From: a virus
IMG/VR virus record: IMGVR_UViG_3300021067_000082
Coordinates: 1-22,773 of that record
Direction: 5' to 3' (one strand)
DNA length: 22,773 bases
Shown here: in pieces, positions 8,215-16,048 of the stretch
How positions within the stretch are numbered: position 1 is the stretch's first letter
How the letters are laid out: every line of letters begins with the position of its first letter
Position numbers and translations under genes: made by a program
Notes under the pieces: model-generated
Databases searched by the model: none
Told to the model about the DNA's origin: nothing
Seen by the model: only the letters and a program-made list of their open reading frames with translations

Positions 8215-8876
8215 CAGCGCGCGTCTCCGAAGCCGGGGTAGTCCTGGTAATGCGCGTAGCCGCGCGCGCGCAGGAGCTCCGCCGCGCGGTCGCGCTCGCG
8301 CGCCTCCGCGGCGCGCGCCTGCGGGCTCGACGCCCTCGCGAACTCCGCGCGGATCCTGGCGAGGGCGAGGTCCGCGCGCGCTTCGACCTCGGCGAGCTTC
8401 GCGCGGAGGATGCGCTCGACGATCGGCTCCACGAGCGAGCGAAGTTGGGCAATGATCGCCCCGATCCCGGGCACCGCCTCGAGGGCGCGCTGCGCGGTTC
8501 CGTTGAAGTCGCCGGCGTTGAGGCCCTGCGCGGCGCTCACCGAGAACCCCGCGGCGGTGCCGGCCCTGCGACCGAGCGCGAGGACGCGGTTCGCGCCGGC
8601 GACGTCGCCGGCGACGTCCGCGCCCGCGAGGTCGCGTCGCGGTGGTGCGAGGCCGAGCCGCGCCGGGAGGGGAGAGGCGGCCGTCACGCCCGAGACGAGG
8701 GTGTTCGTGAGGCCGCCCTGTCGCGCGTCGTTCGCCGGCGAAGCCTCGGCTCGGCGCGCATCTCGGCGCGCCGCCTCGAGCTCTCCCCGGAGCGTCGCGA
8801 GCTCGCGACCCTGGGCCGCCACGGTCGCACGGAGCTCGTCGACGAGGGAGCGGAGGTGCTCGAACTCGACGCTCAT
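8214..8876 (-). CDS. Coiled-coil protein of the tail module
   Basis: The product has 220 residues. ATG 8876 overlaps the stop of the 455-residue gene (ATGA). Residues 1-45 form a clear coiled coil (MSVEFEHLRSLVDELRATVA, continuing with Glu/Arg/Leu heptads). Residues 45-110 are small and flexible. From about 115 onward the chain is again helical and charged (LRSLVEPIVERILRAKLAEV, then ADLALARIRAEFARA), ending in an aromatic tail (YAHYQDYPGFGD). It lies where a tape measure or its chaperone might be encoded, but at 220 residues it would specify only a very short tail. Family unknown. Confidence 0.65.
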   Translation of the reverse strand: MSVEFEHLRSLVDELRATVAAQGRELATLRGELEAARRDARRAEASPANDARQGGLTNTLVSGVTAASPLPARLGLAPPRRDLAGADVAGDVAGANRVLALGRRAGTAAGFSVSAAQGLNAGDFNGTAQRALEAVPGIGAIIAQLRSLVEPIVERILRAKLAEVEARADLALARIRAEFARASSPQARAAEARERDRAAELLRARGYAHYQDYPGFGDAR

Positions 8877-10240
8877 GCGAGGCCCTTGTAGGAGACGACG
8901 CCGCGGCTGGCCCGGAGGTGGACTCCGGGCGCGATCGCCGGCGGCCGGTCGGCGTGCCACACGGCGGTGAAGCGTCGGACCCAGCGCGACTGCCCGGCGT
9001 CCAGCGCCTCGCCGCCCGGCTCGATCTCCGCGTCGTCCTCTTGGCAGAGGTGGTCCTGGAGCACCCACGGCGCGGGCAGCGGCCCGGGGAGGAGGAGGTC
9101 GCGGTTCGTGAGGAAGAGGCCGTGGCGCACGACGCGGCCGACGACCGTGAGGACGAGGTGCGTGAGCGCCCCCGTCTGGCGCACGGGCCGGAAGCCGCCG
9201 ACCGCTTCCCACGTCTGAGCCTTCCCGCCCCCGGCGAGGGTGATCGACGTGAGCTCCCAGTAGTGCGAGCGCGCCTTGTCCTCGAGGACGAGCCACGTCT
9301 TCGTCGCCGACTGCGACTCCTCATCCTCGGTGTCGTCCTCGATCGCGAAGAAGTTGACCGGCGCCTGCGAGGCGATCCACGCGGCGTAGCCGGGACCCTT
9401 CGCGCGAGCGGTCGTGCGCGTGATCACCGTGCGCGCGTCCTCCGTGCGCTGGATCCGGAGGCCGACGTCGGTGGGCGCGGTGCCCGGCGCGCTCGCGCCG
9501 ATGTCGACGCCCCACTCGCGCACGCGCGAGATCGCGATCACGTGGTTCGGGACGCGGCTGTTGGGCACATCCGAGTCGACGGCCTCGTAGGTGATCCCCT
9601 CCTCGGTGTTCGTGAGGTAGCTCCAGTTGGAGCCGCCCAAGGAGGTGATGTCGATCGCCGCGTATTCCGCCGCCTTCTCGCGCGCGTCGACGCCGGCCTT
9701 CGTCGTGAGCTCGGTCCGGTAGGTGATGACCCGGTTCCCGGCCTCACCGTCGAGGAAGACCTTCTGGTCGAAGAGGACGAGCCCCGTCACGGTCTCGGCG
9801 AACTTCTCGACCGCGGAGAGCCGGAGGTGCACGGCGAGCGACGTCCGGCGATCGCCCGAACCCCTGACCTGCGGCTGCCGCTCGACCTCCATGAGCTCGA
9901 TCCGGAACTTCTCGTAGCCGGCGCCGCCGAGGGTCCGGAGCGTCGAGGGCGTCCCCGAGGGGTCCCAGATGAGCCGCGCGCTGATCGGCGAGGCGGTGCG
10001 CGTCTCGAGGCGCGCGGCGACCGCGAAGAGCTGCTGGAGGAGGTCCCTCGCCGGCGTCGTCGCGTGCGTCGAGACGAGCAGGCACCGCCCGCAGTCCCAC
10101 GTCTCACGCAGCCCGATGAGGACGGGGTCGTCGGCGTTCTCCTTGTATTCCGCGACGTAGCGCGGGAGGACCTCGCCCTCGACCGCGAACGTGAAGGTGT
10201 AGCCCGAGCCGACGAGTTCGAGCGCGTAGAGCTTGGCCAC
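8873..10240 (-). CDS. Structural protein of the tail module, unknown family
   Basis: The product has 455 residues and starts at GTG 10240, with GGGAGG 8 bases upstream (GGGAGGCGTAGCTC-GTG). The N-terminus (MAKLYALELVGSGYTFTFAV) and much of the chain alternate hydrophobic and polar residues, suggesting a beta-rich fold. A short acidic loop (EDDTEDEES) lies near residue 300. It has no signal peptide, membrane helix or catalytic motif that I recognise. It sits between the 528-residue duplicated protein and the coiled-coil gene, so a tail-tube, collar or baseplate role is plausible. The stop overlaps the next start (ATGA), so it is probably translated together with the 220- and 888-residue proteins. 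Confidence 0.7.
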   Translation of the reverse strand: MAKLYALELVGSGYTFTFAVEGEVLPRYVAEYKENADDPVLIGLRETWDCGRCLLVSTHATTPARDLLQQLFAVAARLETRTASPISARLIWDPSGTPSTLRTLGGAGYEKFRIELMEVERQPQVRGSGDRRTSLAVHLRLSAVEKFAETVTGLVLFDQKVFLDGEAGNRVITYRTELTTKAGVDAREKAAEYAAIDITSLGGSNWSYLTNTEEGITYEAVDSDVPNSRVPNHVIAISRVREWGVDIGASAPGTAPTDVGLRIQRTEDARTVITRTTARAKGPGYAAWIASQAPVNFFAIEDDTEDEESQSATKTWLVLEDKARSHYWELTSITLAGGGKAQTWEAVGGFRPVRQTGALTHLVLTVVGRVVRHGLFLTNRDLLLPGPLPAPWVLQDHLCQEDDAEIEPGGEALDAGQSRWVRRFTAVWHADRPPAIAPGVHLRASRGVVSYKGLA

Positions 10241-10255
10241 GAGCTACGCCTCCCG

Positions 10256-11842
10256 TCAGTTGTCGGTCACGGCCACGGGCGCGAACGTGCCCGCCTTCAC
10301 GTAGGTGTCGGGGATCGTCGGGTTCGACGACGCGCTGTTGAGCTCGCCCAGGCCGTGCCGCGCGAGCGTCGACTGGTAGAGGCCCGCGCCCGCGGCGACC
10401 GTGAACGGGATCTCGAACGTGTCGGCCTCGAGGCTCGCGTTCTGTCGGTAGAAGGGGTTCAGCGCGAGCTCGCACTCGTCGTTGTTGCTCGGGCCCGAGC
10501 CAACCTGGCCGCTGACCTGGAGCCCGGACCCGCCCGCGGCCGCCGCGAGGAAGGCGCCGCCCGTCGCGATCCCCTGAGCCATGGCCACGAGTCCGGTGTC
10601 CGTCGCGCTGCCCTGCGCGGCGTCGCGCGCCTCCTCCGAGCTGTAGAAGAAGACATCCCACGCCGAGCCGTTCGACTTGATCAGGACGTAGATGGTCCCG
10701 TAGTCGGAGTTGGCGTTCTTCATCCCCGTGAAGGAGAACGCGCTCGCCGCGGCGAGCTTCGTGTTGCTGCCGTCGTTCGCCTTCGAGATCGTGTTCGTGA
10801 GCGTGAAGGAGATCCCGCCCGGGCCCGTCCACGGCCGCCCGACGATGAGCCCGCCGCACGGGATCCGGGTCTCGTCCGAGCCCTCGTCCTTGGCGTAGTA
10901 GCCGTCGAAGCGCTGGGCGTCGATGTTGTTCGTGTCGGCGCCGGCGGTGCACTTCATGACGAGGCGACCGGCCGGGAGTCGTTCTCCCGGCGTGAACGCC
11001 GACACCGCGCCGACGCCGCGGTTGTTGCTGCCGAAGCTGGCGGCGCCGTCCGCGACGACGCGCTCGAGCACCGACTGCTCGCCGCCGTCCGTGTCGTCGC
11101 GCATCGAGGTGCGCATGGTCTCGATGGCGCCCGAGCGCGTGACCGTCACGAGGCCGTCGACGGAGCGGAAGGCCTCCTGATACGAGACGGTGTCCGCGGC
11201 CTCGAAGAGCTTGTTCGCACGGCCGGCGTGGTTCTCGTCGCCGCACTGGAAGCGCGCGATCGCCGCCCGGATCGCCTGGATTCCCTGCTCGGCGAGCCCC
11301 GCGAGGACCTCGTCCAGGTCGTTCGCGACGTCCGAGCCGAACGCGTCGTCCTCGCTCGAGCCGTCCTGGTTGAACACCTGGGCGACGCGGGCGGGGTAGT
11401 CGATGATCACGCGGAGCTTGAGGCGGTCGGTCGCCTCGGCCGAGATCGAACCGGTCAGCGTGATCGAGCCCGTGATCCCGGAGTCGTTGTCCGCCGTCAG
11501 CGCGGTCGTGCTGCTCGCGGCGACGTTCGTGACGTGGGCGACCTTGTCGCCGCCGCCCGCTCCGGTCGCCCTGTAGAAGTCGACGTCCCAGTTGCCGCCG
11601 TTCGCGGTGATCCGGACGTAGATGTAGCCGTCGACGGTGCAGTTCGTCCCGTAGACGGCGCCGGCGACGGTGATCGAGCTGATGCGCGCGGTGGCGGTGT
11701 CGCCCCAGATCTCGACCTGCGTGCGCTGGCGGACGTGCCGGTCCTTCTTCTCGGACCAGTCGCGCAGCATGCACAGGAAGAGGCCGAGCTCCTTCCCGGC
11801 GTGCCGCGTCCACACGGCCTGGGCGATACTCCGGTCGGCCAT
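10256..11842 (-). CDS. Beta-rich structural protein with internal duplication
   Basis: The product has 528 residues. ATG 11842 lies 3 bases after the upstream stop, with AAGGGGG just before it. Two segments match each other: residues 72-93 (GYIYVRITANGGNWDVDFYR) and 382-402 (GTIYVLIKSNGSAWDVFFYS). They share the pattern G-IYV-I--NG--WDV-FY, and each is followed by an Ala/Gly/Thr-rich segment. The region between them is partly helical around 172-225 and then beta-like. The C-terminus ends in small polar residues. Abundant protein, small residues and beta repeats fit a major tail or head-surface protein. At this position in lambda-like order a tail-tube protein would be expected, but I see no definite match to one. 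Confidence 0.7.
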   Translation of the reverse strand: MADRSIAQAVWTRHAGKELGLFLCMLRDWSEKKDRHVRQRTQVEIWGDTATARISSITVAGAVYGTNCTVDGYIYVRITANGGNWDVDFYRATGAGGGDKVAHVTNVAASSTTALTADNDSGITGSITLTGSISAEATDRLKLRVIIDYPARVAQVFNQDGSSEDDAFGSDVANDLDEVLAGLAEQGIQAIRAAIARFQCGDENHAGRANKLFEAADTVSYQEAFRSVDGLVTVTRSGAIETMRTSMRDDTDGGEQSVLERVVADGAASFGSNNRGVGAVSAFTPGERLPAGRLVMKCTAGADTNNIDAQRFDGYYAKDEGSDETRIPCGGLIVGRPWTGPGGISFTLTNTISKANDGSNTKLAAASAFSFTGMKNANSDYGTIYVLIKSNGSAWDVFFYSSEEARDAAQGSATDTGLVAMAQGIATGGAFLAAAAGGSGLQVSGQVGSGPSNNDECELALNPFYRQNASLEADTFEIPFTVAAGAGLYQSTLARHGLGELNSASSNPTIPDTYVKAGTFAPVAVTDN

Positions 11843-11845
11843 GGC

Positions 11846-12190
11846 TCAGGCCCCCTTCTTCTTGCCGGGCGTGCCGGGCATCCGCTTCACGAGCTCGCCG
11901 TCCCGCGCGACCCAGGTCGCGAGGTGGCGCACGCGCCGGCGCGCCTCGCGTCCGGCGACCCAGGCGGCGAGCGCCTCGTCGTCCTCGGGGGGCTCGCCCC
12001 CCTTCCACGCGAGGGCGAGCGTGTGCGCGGCGCGCGCGTCGTCGGCCGAGCTCGCGAGGACCTCGAAGACGTCGCCCGGCGCCGGCGGCGACGAGTCGCG
12101 CTCGATCACGCGCGGTCGCTCGTCGCGTGCCCGCTTCCGCGGGTCGGAGCTCGAGGACTTCGTCGGGACCCAGAGGTGCATGGTCTTCAC
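11846..12190 (-). CDS. Small basic protein, unknown function
   Basis: The frame ends at 11846. Three starts are close together: GTG 12196 (overlapping the upstream TGA as GTGA), GTG 12190 and ATG 12181. I choose 12190 because GGAG then lies 8 bases upstream; this gives 114 residues. The N-terminal third is Lys/Arg/Ser-rich (PTKSSSSDPRKRARDERP). The middle is acidic and Ala-rich, and the C-terminus is basic, ending KKKGA. It has no membrane segment. In tailed phages, small proteins between the tail terminator and tail tube are often completion or assembly factors, which is all that context suggests here. The upstream frame extension to 12700 is a shadow of the previous gene. Confidence 0.6.
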   Translation of the reverse strand: MKTMHLWVPTKSSSSDPRKRARDERPRVIERDSSPPAPGDVFEVLASSADDARAAHTLALAWKGGEPPEDDEALAAWVAGREARRRVRHLATWVARDGELVKRMPGTPGKKKGA

Positions 12191-12192
12191 GG

Positions 12193-12693
12193 TCACTGCT
12201 CCACGAGCGCGGTCACCGCTCGAAACGCGAGCTCGTAGTAGTCGCCGACGGCGGTGACTCGTTCGGTGCGCGTGGGCCGAACGGGGCCGGGTGAGAGCGC
12301 CTCCCAGGCGTCGGCGTCGAAGTAGCCGACGCGGCCGAAGAGGGCGCGCAGCTCGCGCGCGATCGCGCCGACCTTGTTCAAGAACTCGAACCGGGCGTCC
12401 CACGAGTCGGCCTCGGTCGGGGCGGAGCCGCGGAAGCGCACGACGAGCTCGGCGGTGCCGACCCAGCGCTCGCGCGCGCCGCCGCCGTCGCGCGCCCAGC
12501 GATCGACGGGGCCCTCGATCACGGCGAAGGGGGCGGTCGTGCCCGCGGGCGCGGAGCCCGAGAAGATCTTCGCGAGCGCCGCGGCCTGGTTCGCCGAGTT
12601 CGTCCAGGTCCTGAACGTCGCCGAGTCGGCGATCGTGAGGCGCAGCGTCGACGCCGCGAGCGAGAGGGCGTCCGTCGGGGTGACGTTCGGCAC
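12193..12693 (-). CDS. Putative tail terminator/completion protein (gpU-like size and place)
   Basis: The product has 166 residues and starts at GTG 12693, behind a strong GAGGAGG site 6 bases upstream. The fold looks alpha/beta: a helical start, a central strand region (AELVVRFRGSAPTE), a helix (WDARFEFLNKVGAIARELRA) and a final strand region (YYELAFRAVTALVE). Length, the phrase pattern of an input strand followed by a long helix, and the place just after the connector gene fit tail terminator or minor tail proteins of the gpU/gpZ kind. I see no diagnostic motif, so the name rests mainly on position and size. Confidence 0.6.
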   Translation of the reverse strand: MPNVTPTDALSLAASTLRLTIADSATFRTWTNSANQAAALAKIFSGSAPAGTTAPFAVIEGPVDRWARDGGGARERWVGTAELVVRFRGSAPTEADSWDARFEFLNKVGAIARELRALFGRVGYFDADAWEALSPGPVRPTRTERVTAVGDYYELAFRAVTALVEQ

Positions 12694-12696
12694 GGC

Positions 12697-13065
12697 TCAC
12701 CTCCTCGGGATCGACTCGTCTCCGCCGAACCGCTCGACGGCCGCGGCGAGGGTCTGGAGGGCGACGCGCCCTCCGGTGCGCTGCTTGACCTCGAGGACCG
12801 CGTGCGTGAGGCCGTCGAACGTGAGCGTGTCGCCGGTCGCCTCGGTCGGTCCGGGCGTCCAGCCGCTCACGTCGGCCGTCTCGACGAGGACGACGGCGAG
12901 GCTGTGCTTCTGCGCGCCGTCGGCGAAGCGCCGGTCCAGGACCGCGCCGCGCTTCACGACGGCAGTGATCGCCGGCGCCGGCGTGCCCGCGGGCGCGACG
13001 ACGATCGACTCCCCGTGGACGGCCTTCAGCAAGTCCCAGCCGCCCTCGAAGAGGTCCGCGAACAC
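12697..13065 (-). CDS. Putative head-tail connector (gpFII-like size and place)
   Basis: The product has 122 residues and starts at GTG 13065, with GAGG 5 bases upstream. The start MFADLFEGGWDLLKAVHGES, followed by several short strands (ITAVVKRGAVLDRRF, HSLAVVLVETADV) and a closing strand pair, resembles small head-tail attachment proteins such as lambda gpFII. These also begin with a short helix and then form a beta barrel. It lies between the signal-peptide gene and the putative terminator, the expected place for such a connector. Its stop is 3 bases before the next start. Confidence 0.6.
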   Translation of the reverse strand: MFADLFEGGWDLLKAVHGESIVVAPAGTPAPAITAVVKRGAVLDRRFADGAQKHSLAVVLVETADVSGWTPGPTEATGDTLTFDGLTHAVLEVKQRTGGRVALQTLAAAVERFGGDESIPRR

Positions 13066-13072
13066 GAGGACC

Positions 13073-13609
13073 TCAGTTCGACTGCGCGGTGATCGTGGCG
13101 TTCGCGCCCGACCTGTAGATCACGCGGTAGGGGATCGCGATGTCCCCCGTATCCTCGGCCGAGAGGACGACCTCGATGCGCGCGGCGCCGTCGGGGTCGA
13201 TCAGGCCGAGCGGGATCTCGATGCCCTCGCTCGCCGAGTCGTCGGCCGCGAGCGCCGTGGCGGGATACTTCTTGGTGTTGTCGCGTCGCCAGTTGCTGCC
13301 GTCGACCCGGCGCGAGACGCGGAACTGGATCGTCTCCGTCGTGTAGCCCGCGGCCTGGAAGCCGGAGCCCGACCTGTTGAGGTCGAGCATGACCCGGCAG
13401 TCCTGCAGGGCGTGCGAGTTCTGCGGCTCGATCGTGAGCAAGGCCTGCGCGGACGTGTAGTTCGCGATCGACACGTCCACCCAGGCGGTGCCCGTCGAGA
13501 CCTGGACCTGGCCGCGGTCGAGGCCTCTCACGCTCGTGTCGGCCGCGCGAACGATGCCGGCGATCGCGGCGAGGAGGAGGAGCAGCGGGAGCCAGAGGTG
13601 GCGCTTCAT
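13073..13609 (-). CDS. Exported protein encoded within the structural operon
   Basis: The product has 178 residues. ATG 13609 is preceded by GGAGAGA about 4 bases upstream. Residues 1-22 are a textbook Sec signal peptide: MKRHLW, then a leucine-rich core, then a VRA cut site before ADTS. The mature part is beta-rich and resembles an Ig-like or jelly-roll domain (QVQVSTGTAWVDVSIANYTS, ETIQFRVSRRVDGS, RIEVVLSAEDTGDIAIPYRV). Only one cysteine is visible in the mature chain and there is no lipobox. It stands between the capsid gene and the connector genes, where a capsid-associated or neck protein would be expected. The export signal is at odds with cytoplasmic virion assembly. A superinfection-exclusion or envelope role is one explanation; its true role is unknown. 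Confidence 0.75.
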   Translation of the reverse strand: MKRHLWLPLLLLLAAIAGIVRAADTSVRGLDRGQVQVSTGTAWVDVSIANYTSAQALLTIEPQNSHALQDCRVMLDLNRSGSGFQAAGYTTETIQFRVSRRVDGSNWRRDNTKKYPATALAADDSASEGIEIPLGLIDPDGAARIEVVLSAEDTGDIAIPYRVIYRSGANATITAQSN

Positions 13610-13652
13610 GGTTTCTCTCCTGGTGCGAGCTCAGGGAGCTGGGGAGCTGGTG

Positions 13653-13689
13653 CGCGAGGCGTCGCCGAGGTCCTCAGCGACGCCTCGCG
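13653..13689 (-). promoter_or_regulatory. Perfect 13-bp hairpin after the capsid gene
   Basis: Positions 13653-13665 (CGCGAGGCGTCGC) and 13677-13689 are exact reverse complements separated by 11 bases, forming a very stable hairpin in the transcript. It begins 5 bases after the capsid stop. No uridine tract follows, so it is not a classical intrinsic terminator. It may protect the 3' end of the capsid message, mark a processing site, or slow readthrough so that capsid is made in excess over downstream genes. Confidence 0.65.
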
Positions 13690-13694
13690 AGGGG

Positions 13695-14924
13695 TCAGAC
13701 GTCCTGGCTCGAAGCGGCCGGGGCCGTCGCGGCCTCCGTGCCCTCGAGCGACTGGACGACGAAGACGTTGTCTACCGCGCCGACCTCGACGTCCCAGCAG
13801 ACGCGCGTCCTGTAGGCCTCGCGCGTCCGGAGGTACTGCATCGGATCCGCGTAGACGGAGACCGTCTCGGTGCGGATCTTCCACTTCCGGCGGAACTGCC
13901 GCTTGAAGTCGCCGAGGTACCAGGCGCTCGCCGAGATGTCGTCGAGCTTGGGCGTGCTGACGACCTTGCCCGGCTTGTTGATCCCGCTCGGACCGACCGG
14001 GTTCGGGTCGTTCTCGATCCCGGGCGTCATGAGCGCGGCGGTGAGCCGCCACGCGACGGTCCGGCGCGCGTGCGGGACGAGCATGATCTGGCTCGACGGC
14101 GGGATGTGGATCTTGCGACCGCGCGTGTTCAGGAAGCCGGCGAGGCGGTTCTGCGCGTTCTCGATGTCGGTGTCGTCGACGAGCGCGTTGTTGATCAGCC
14201 GCGTCCCGTTCGGCGTCTGCGGCGTGGCGGTCGTCGAGTAGAGCGCCGCGGCCGCGCCGTTCGGGCGGTACACGCGAGGCTCGGTCGGCGCCACCGCGCT
14301 GCCGTTCTGGTCGCAGACGCGCGCGAGCGTCTGCTCCTCGATCACCTCGGCCGAGAACCCGCCGCCCGTGCTGACGAGTTCGATGAAGCCCCCGAGATCG
14401 TTCTCCTCGAGGACCTCCTGGGTGATCGCGAGCTGGAAGCCCTTCCGCTTGTGCCCGATCACGGTGAACGACTCGGCCGAGCTCATGAGCGGGAACTCGG
14501 CGCCCTCCGCGACCTCGAGCTGCTTGGGCGTGAGGTGGTGGATCTTCGCGATGTGGGTGAACTTCTTGTTGCTCTCCATGTCGGTCACGAGCTCGTGGCC
14601 GACCGTCGGGACGTCCTCGTAGGCACGGTTGAGCTCGGCCACCACGAGGCTGCCCATGAGCAGCGGGAAGGCGCTCGTCGTGATCGAGCGCATGTGGCCG
14701 CCGCCGACGTCGACGAGCGTGGGGATCTGCACGTCGAGGAACGCGCGGAAGAACGACTGGAGGTCCGGGAACGAGCGGAGCGTGAGCTTCCGCGCGCTGA
14801 TCAAGTCCTCGACCTTCCGCATGAACTCGTCGGGGTGACCGCGCGCGTAGTCCGCGAGCTCGGACGGGCTCAGGACCCCGCCCTGCCTGTAGGCGAGGTC
14901 GCTCCGGATGAACGTCCGCTTCAT
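13695..14924 (-). CDS. Major capsid protein
   Basis: The product has 409 residues. ATG 14924 is preceded by GGAGGA 3 bases upstream; an ATG four codons earlier lacks support. Length, position after the protease and decoration genes, and composition fit an HK97-fold capsid protein. A helical N-terminus (KRTFIRSDLAYRQGGVLSPS) leads into a region such as FRAFLDVQIPTLVDVGG and SAFPLLMGSLVVAELNRAYE. A long beta-rich body follows, with a likely E-loop around FTVIGHKRKGFQLAITQEVL. Near the C-terminus, FKRQFRRKWKIRTETVSVYA and a terminal strand region resemble the A domain. The middle loosely recalls Mu gpT-type heads. The very small-residue C-terminal tail is probably disordered. A strong hairpin follows the stop. 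Confidence 0.8.
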   Translation of the reverse strand: MKRTFIRSDLAYRQGGVLSPSELADYARGHPDEFMRKVEDLISARKLTLRSFPDLQSFFRAFLDVQIPTLVDVGGGHMRSITTSAFPLLMGSLVVAELNRAYEDVPTVGHELVTDMESNKKFTHIAKIHHLTPKQLEVAEGAEFPLMSSAESFTVIGHKRKGFQLAITQEVLEENDLGGFIELVSTGGGFSAEVIEEQTLARVCDQNGSAVAPTEPRVYRPNGAAAALYSTTATPQTPNGTRLINNALVDDTDIENAQNRLAGFLNTRGRKIHIPPSSQIMLVPHARRTVAWRLTAALMTPGIENDPNPVGPSGINKPGKVVSTPKLDDISASAWYLGDFKRQFRRKWKIRTETVSVYADPMQYLRTREAYRTRVCWDVEVGAVDNVFVVQSLEGTEAATAPAASSQDV

Positions 14925-14984
14925 TGTTCCTCCCACTGGGCCCCGAGTTGTGGGGCAAAGGGGTGTCGCTGGTGGTGCCGCTGG

Positions 14985-15488
14985 TTACTTCTGGAGCGCG
15001 GCGAGGTAGCTGACCGACTGCTTGATCGTGAAGCGGACCCGCGAGGTCGTCCGGACCGTCGTGCCCGCGTCGAAGCTCGGGGATCGGCTCTGGAAGCCCT
15101 GCGGGGGCAGGAGCGACTCGTCGCACACGTTGCCGAACACGTTCGCGCCGGCGGTCGTGAGCGACGTCGAGCTCGCGATGAAGAGGTCCGCGCCCTGGGC
15201 GGGCGCCGCCGCGGCGTCGAGGTCGCCCTCGAAGAGGTCGCCGGGCCGCGGAATGATGAAGCTCCGGAAGCCGGCGAGGTCGCCCGGGAGGAGCTCGAGG
15301 TCGGCGATCGCGACGACGGCCGCCATGGCCTCGTCGGCCGCGAGCGGGACGAAGTTGCCCGCGGAGAGCTTGCAGATCTCGCCGTGCCGGAGCTCCTGGG
15401 TGGCGCCGGCCTGCATCTTCACGCGGTGCCGATACGGGCCCGGCGCCCCGTAGATGTTGCCGACGTAGCGAAGCTGGTTCGTGGCCAT
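14985..15488 (-). CDS. Putative head decoration/capsid cement protein
   Basis: The product has 167 residues, with AGAGGA about 6 bases before ATG 15488. The chain is beta-rich and hydrophobic-polar alternating (YRHRVKMQAGATQELRHGEI, NFVPLAADEAMAAVVAIADL), with a GD--EGDL loop and a repeated Thr/Ser-rich stretch. Small beta proteins directly before the capsid gene are usually decoration or cement proteins (lambda gpD position, or DUF2190-like proteins), which stabilise the expanded head. The call rests on position, size and this pattern; there is no diagnostic motif. Confidence 0.6.
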   Translation of the reverse strand: MATNQLRYVGNIYGAPGPYRHRVKMQAGATQELRHGEICKLSAGNFVPLAADEAMAAVVAIADLELLPGDLAGFRSFIIPRPGDLFEGDLDAAAAPAQGADLFIASSTSLTTAGANVFGNVCDESLLPPQGFQSRSPSFDAGTTVRTTSRVRFTIKQSVSYLAALQK

Positions 15489-15559
15489 GGCGTGTCCTCT
15501 TCAGTCGCGTTCGTTCTTTGAAGGACCCTGTCGTCGTCGATCGCGGTGACAGCTCAAGC

Positions 15560-16048
15560 TCAGTCGTTCAGGCTCTCGAAGGACCTGAGCAGCACCTCGG
15601 GAGTGATCTCGCGCACGGCGGGCGCCGCCGGCGGCTGCGCGGCGCCGCCGCGCTGGGGCGGCGCGGTCGGCGCGACAGGCTCGGGCGTGCCGAGCGGCGC
15701 GAACCGCTTCGCCTGCTCCTCGAGGAGGACCTTGCGCGTCGCCTCGAAGTCGAGGCCCTGCGCGATCGCGCGCTCCGCCACGTTCTCGAGGCCGCGCGGC
15801 GTGATCGCGAGGACCTCGCGCTTGTGCGCTTCGCGCATGGCCGCGCGCGAGAGCGCGTCGACCGCCGCGGGCGCGAGCTGGACGCCCGGAGCCGAGCTCG
15901 AGGGCGCAGGCCCCGAGGGCGGCGCGGGGATCACGGGAGGGTTCGCCGGCGGCGTCGGCAGCGGCGACGTGCGCTCGCCGGGGGTGCCCAGCGGAGCGCC
16001 GAGCTCGGGGGCGCCGGTCACGCCGGCGCCGTAGTTGATGGACGACAT
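15560..16048 (-). CDS. Nested scaffold-like product inside the protease gene
   Basis: An in-frame ATG at 16048 (residue 186 of the protease) is preceded by GAGGAGG with an ideal 5-base gap. Translation from here would yield 162 residues sharing the protease C-terminus: a Gly/Pro/Ala-rich linker (about residues 5-55) and then helices (AAVDALSRAAMREAHKREVL, RGLENVAERAIAQGLDFEAT). Lambda makes its scaffold Nu3 in exactly this way from an internal start in gene C. No separate scaffold gene is seen here, which supports the idea. The site alone does not prove use. Confidence 0.5.
   Translation of the reverse strand: MSSINYGAGVTGAPELGAPLGTPGERTSPLPTPPANPPVIPAPPSGPAPSSSAPGVQLAPAAVDALSRAAMREAHKREVLAITPRGLENVAERAIAQGLDFEATRKVLLEEQAKRFAPLGTPEPVAPTAPPQRGGAAQPPAAPAVREITPEVLLRSFESLND

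Noticed and set aside
8918-12238. Plus-strand open frame of 1106 codons
   Set aside because: It is antisense to five well-supported genes, its composition is Arg/Val/Ala/Asp noise typical of GC-rich shadows, and it has no motif.
14940-14956. GCCCC/GGGGC stem before the capsid gene as a terminator
   Set aside because: The stem has only 5 bp with a 7-base loop and no uridine tract, and a terminator there would cut off the capsid gene.
13488-15521. Plus-strand open frame of 677 codons
   Set aside because: It lies antisense to the capsid and decoration genes and crosses the strong hairpin; its content is low-complexity Arg/Glu/Asp.
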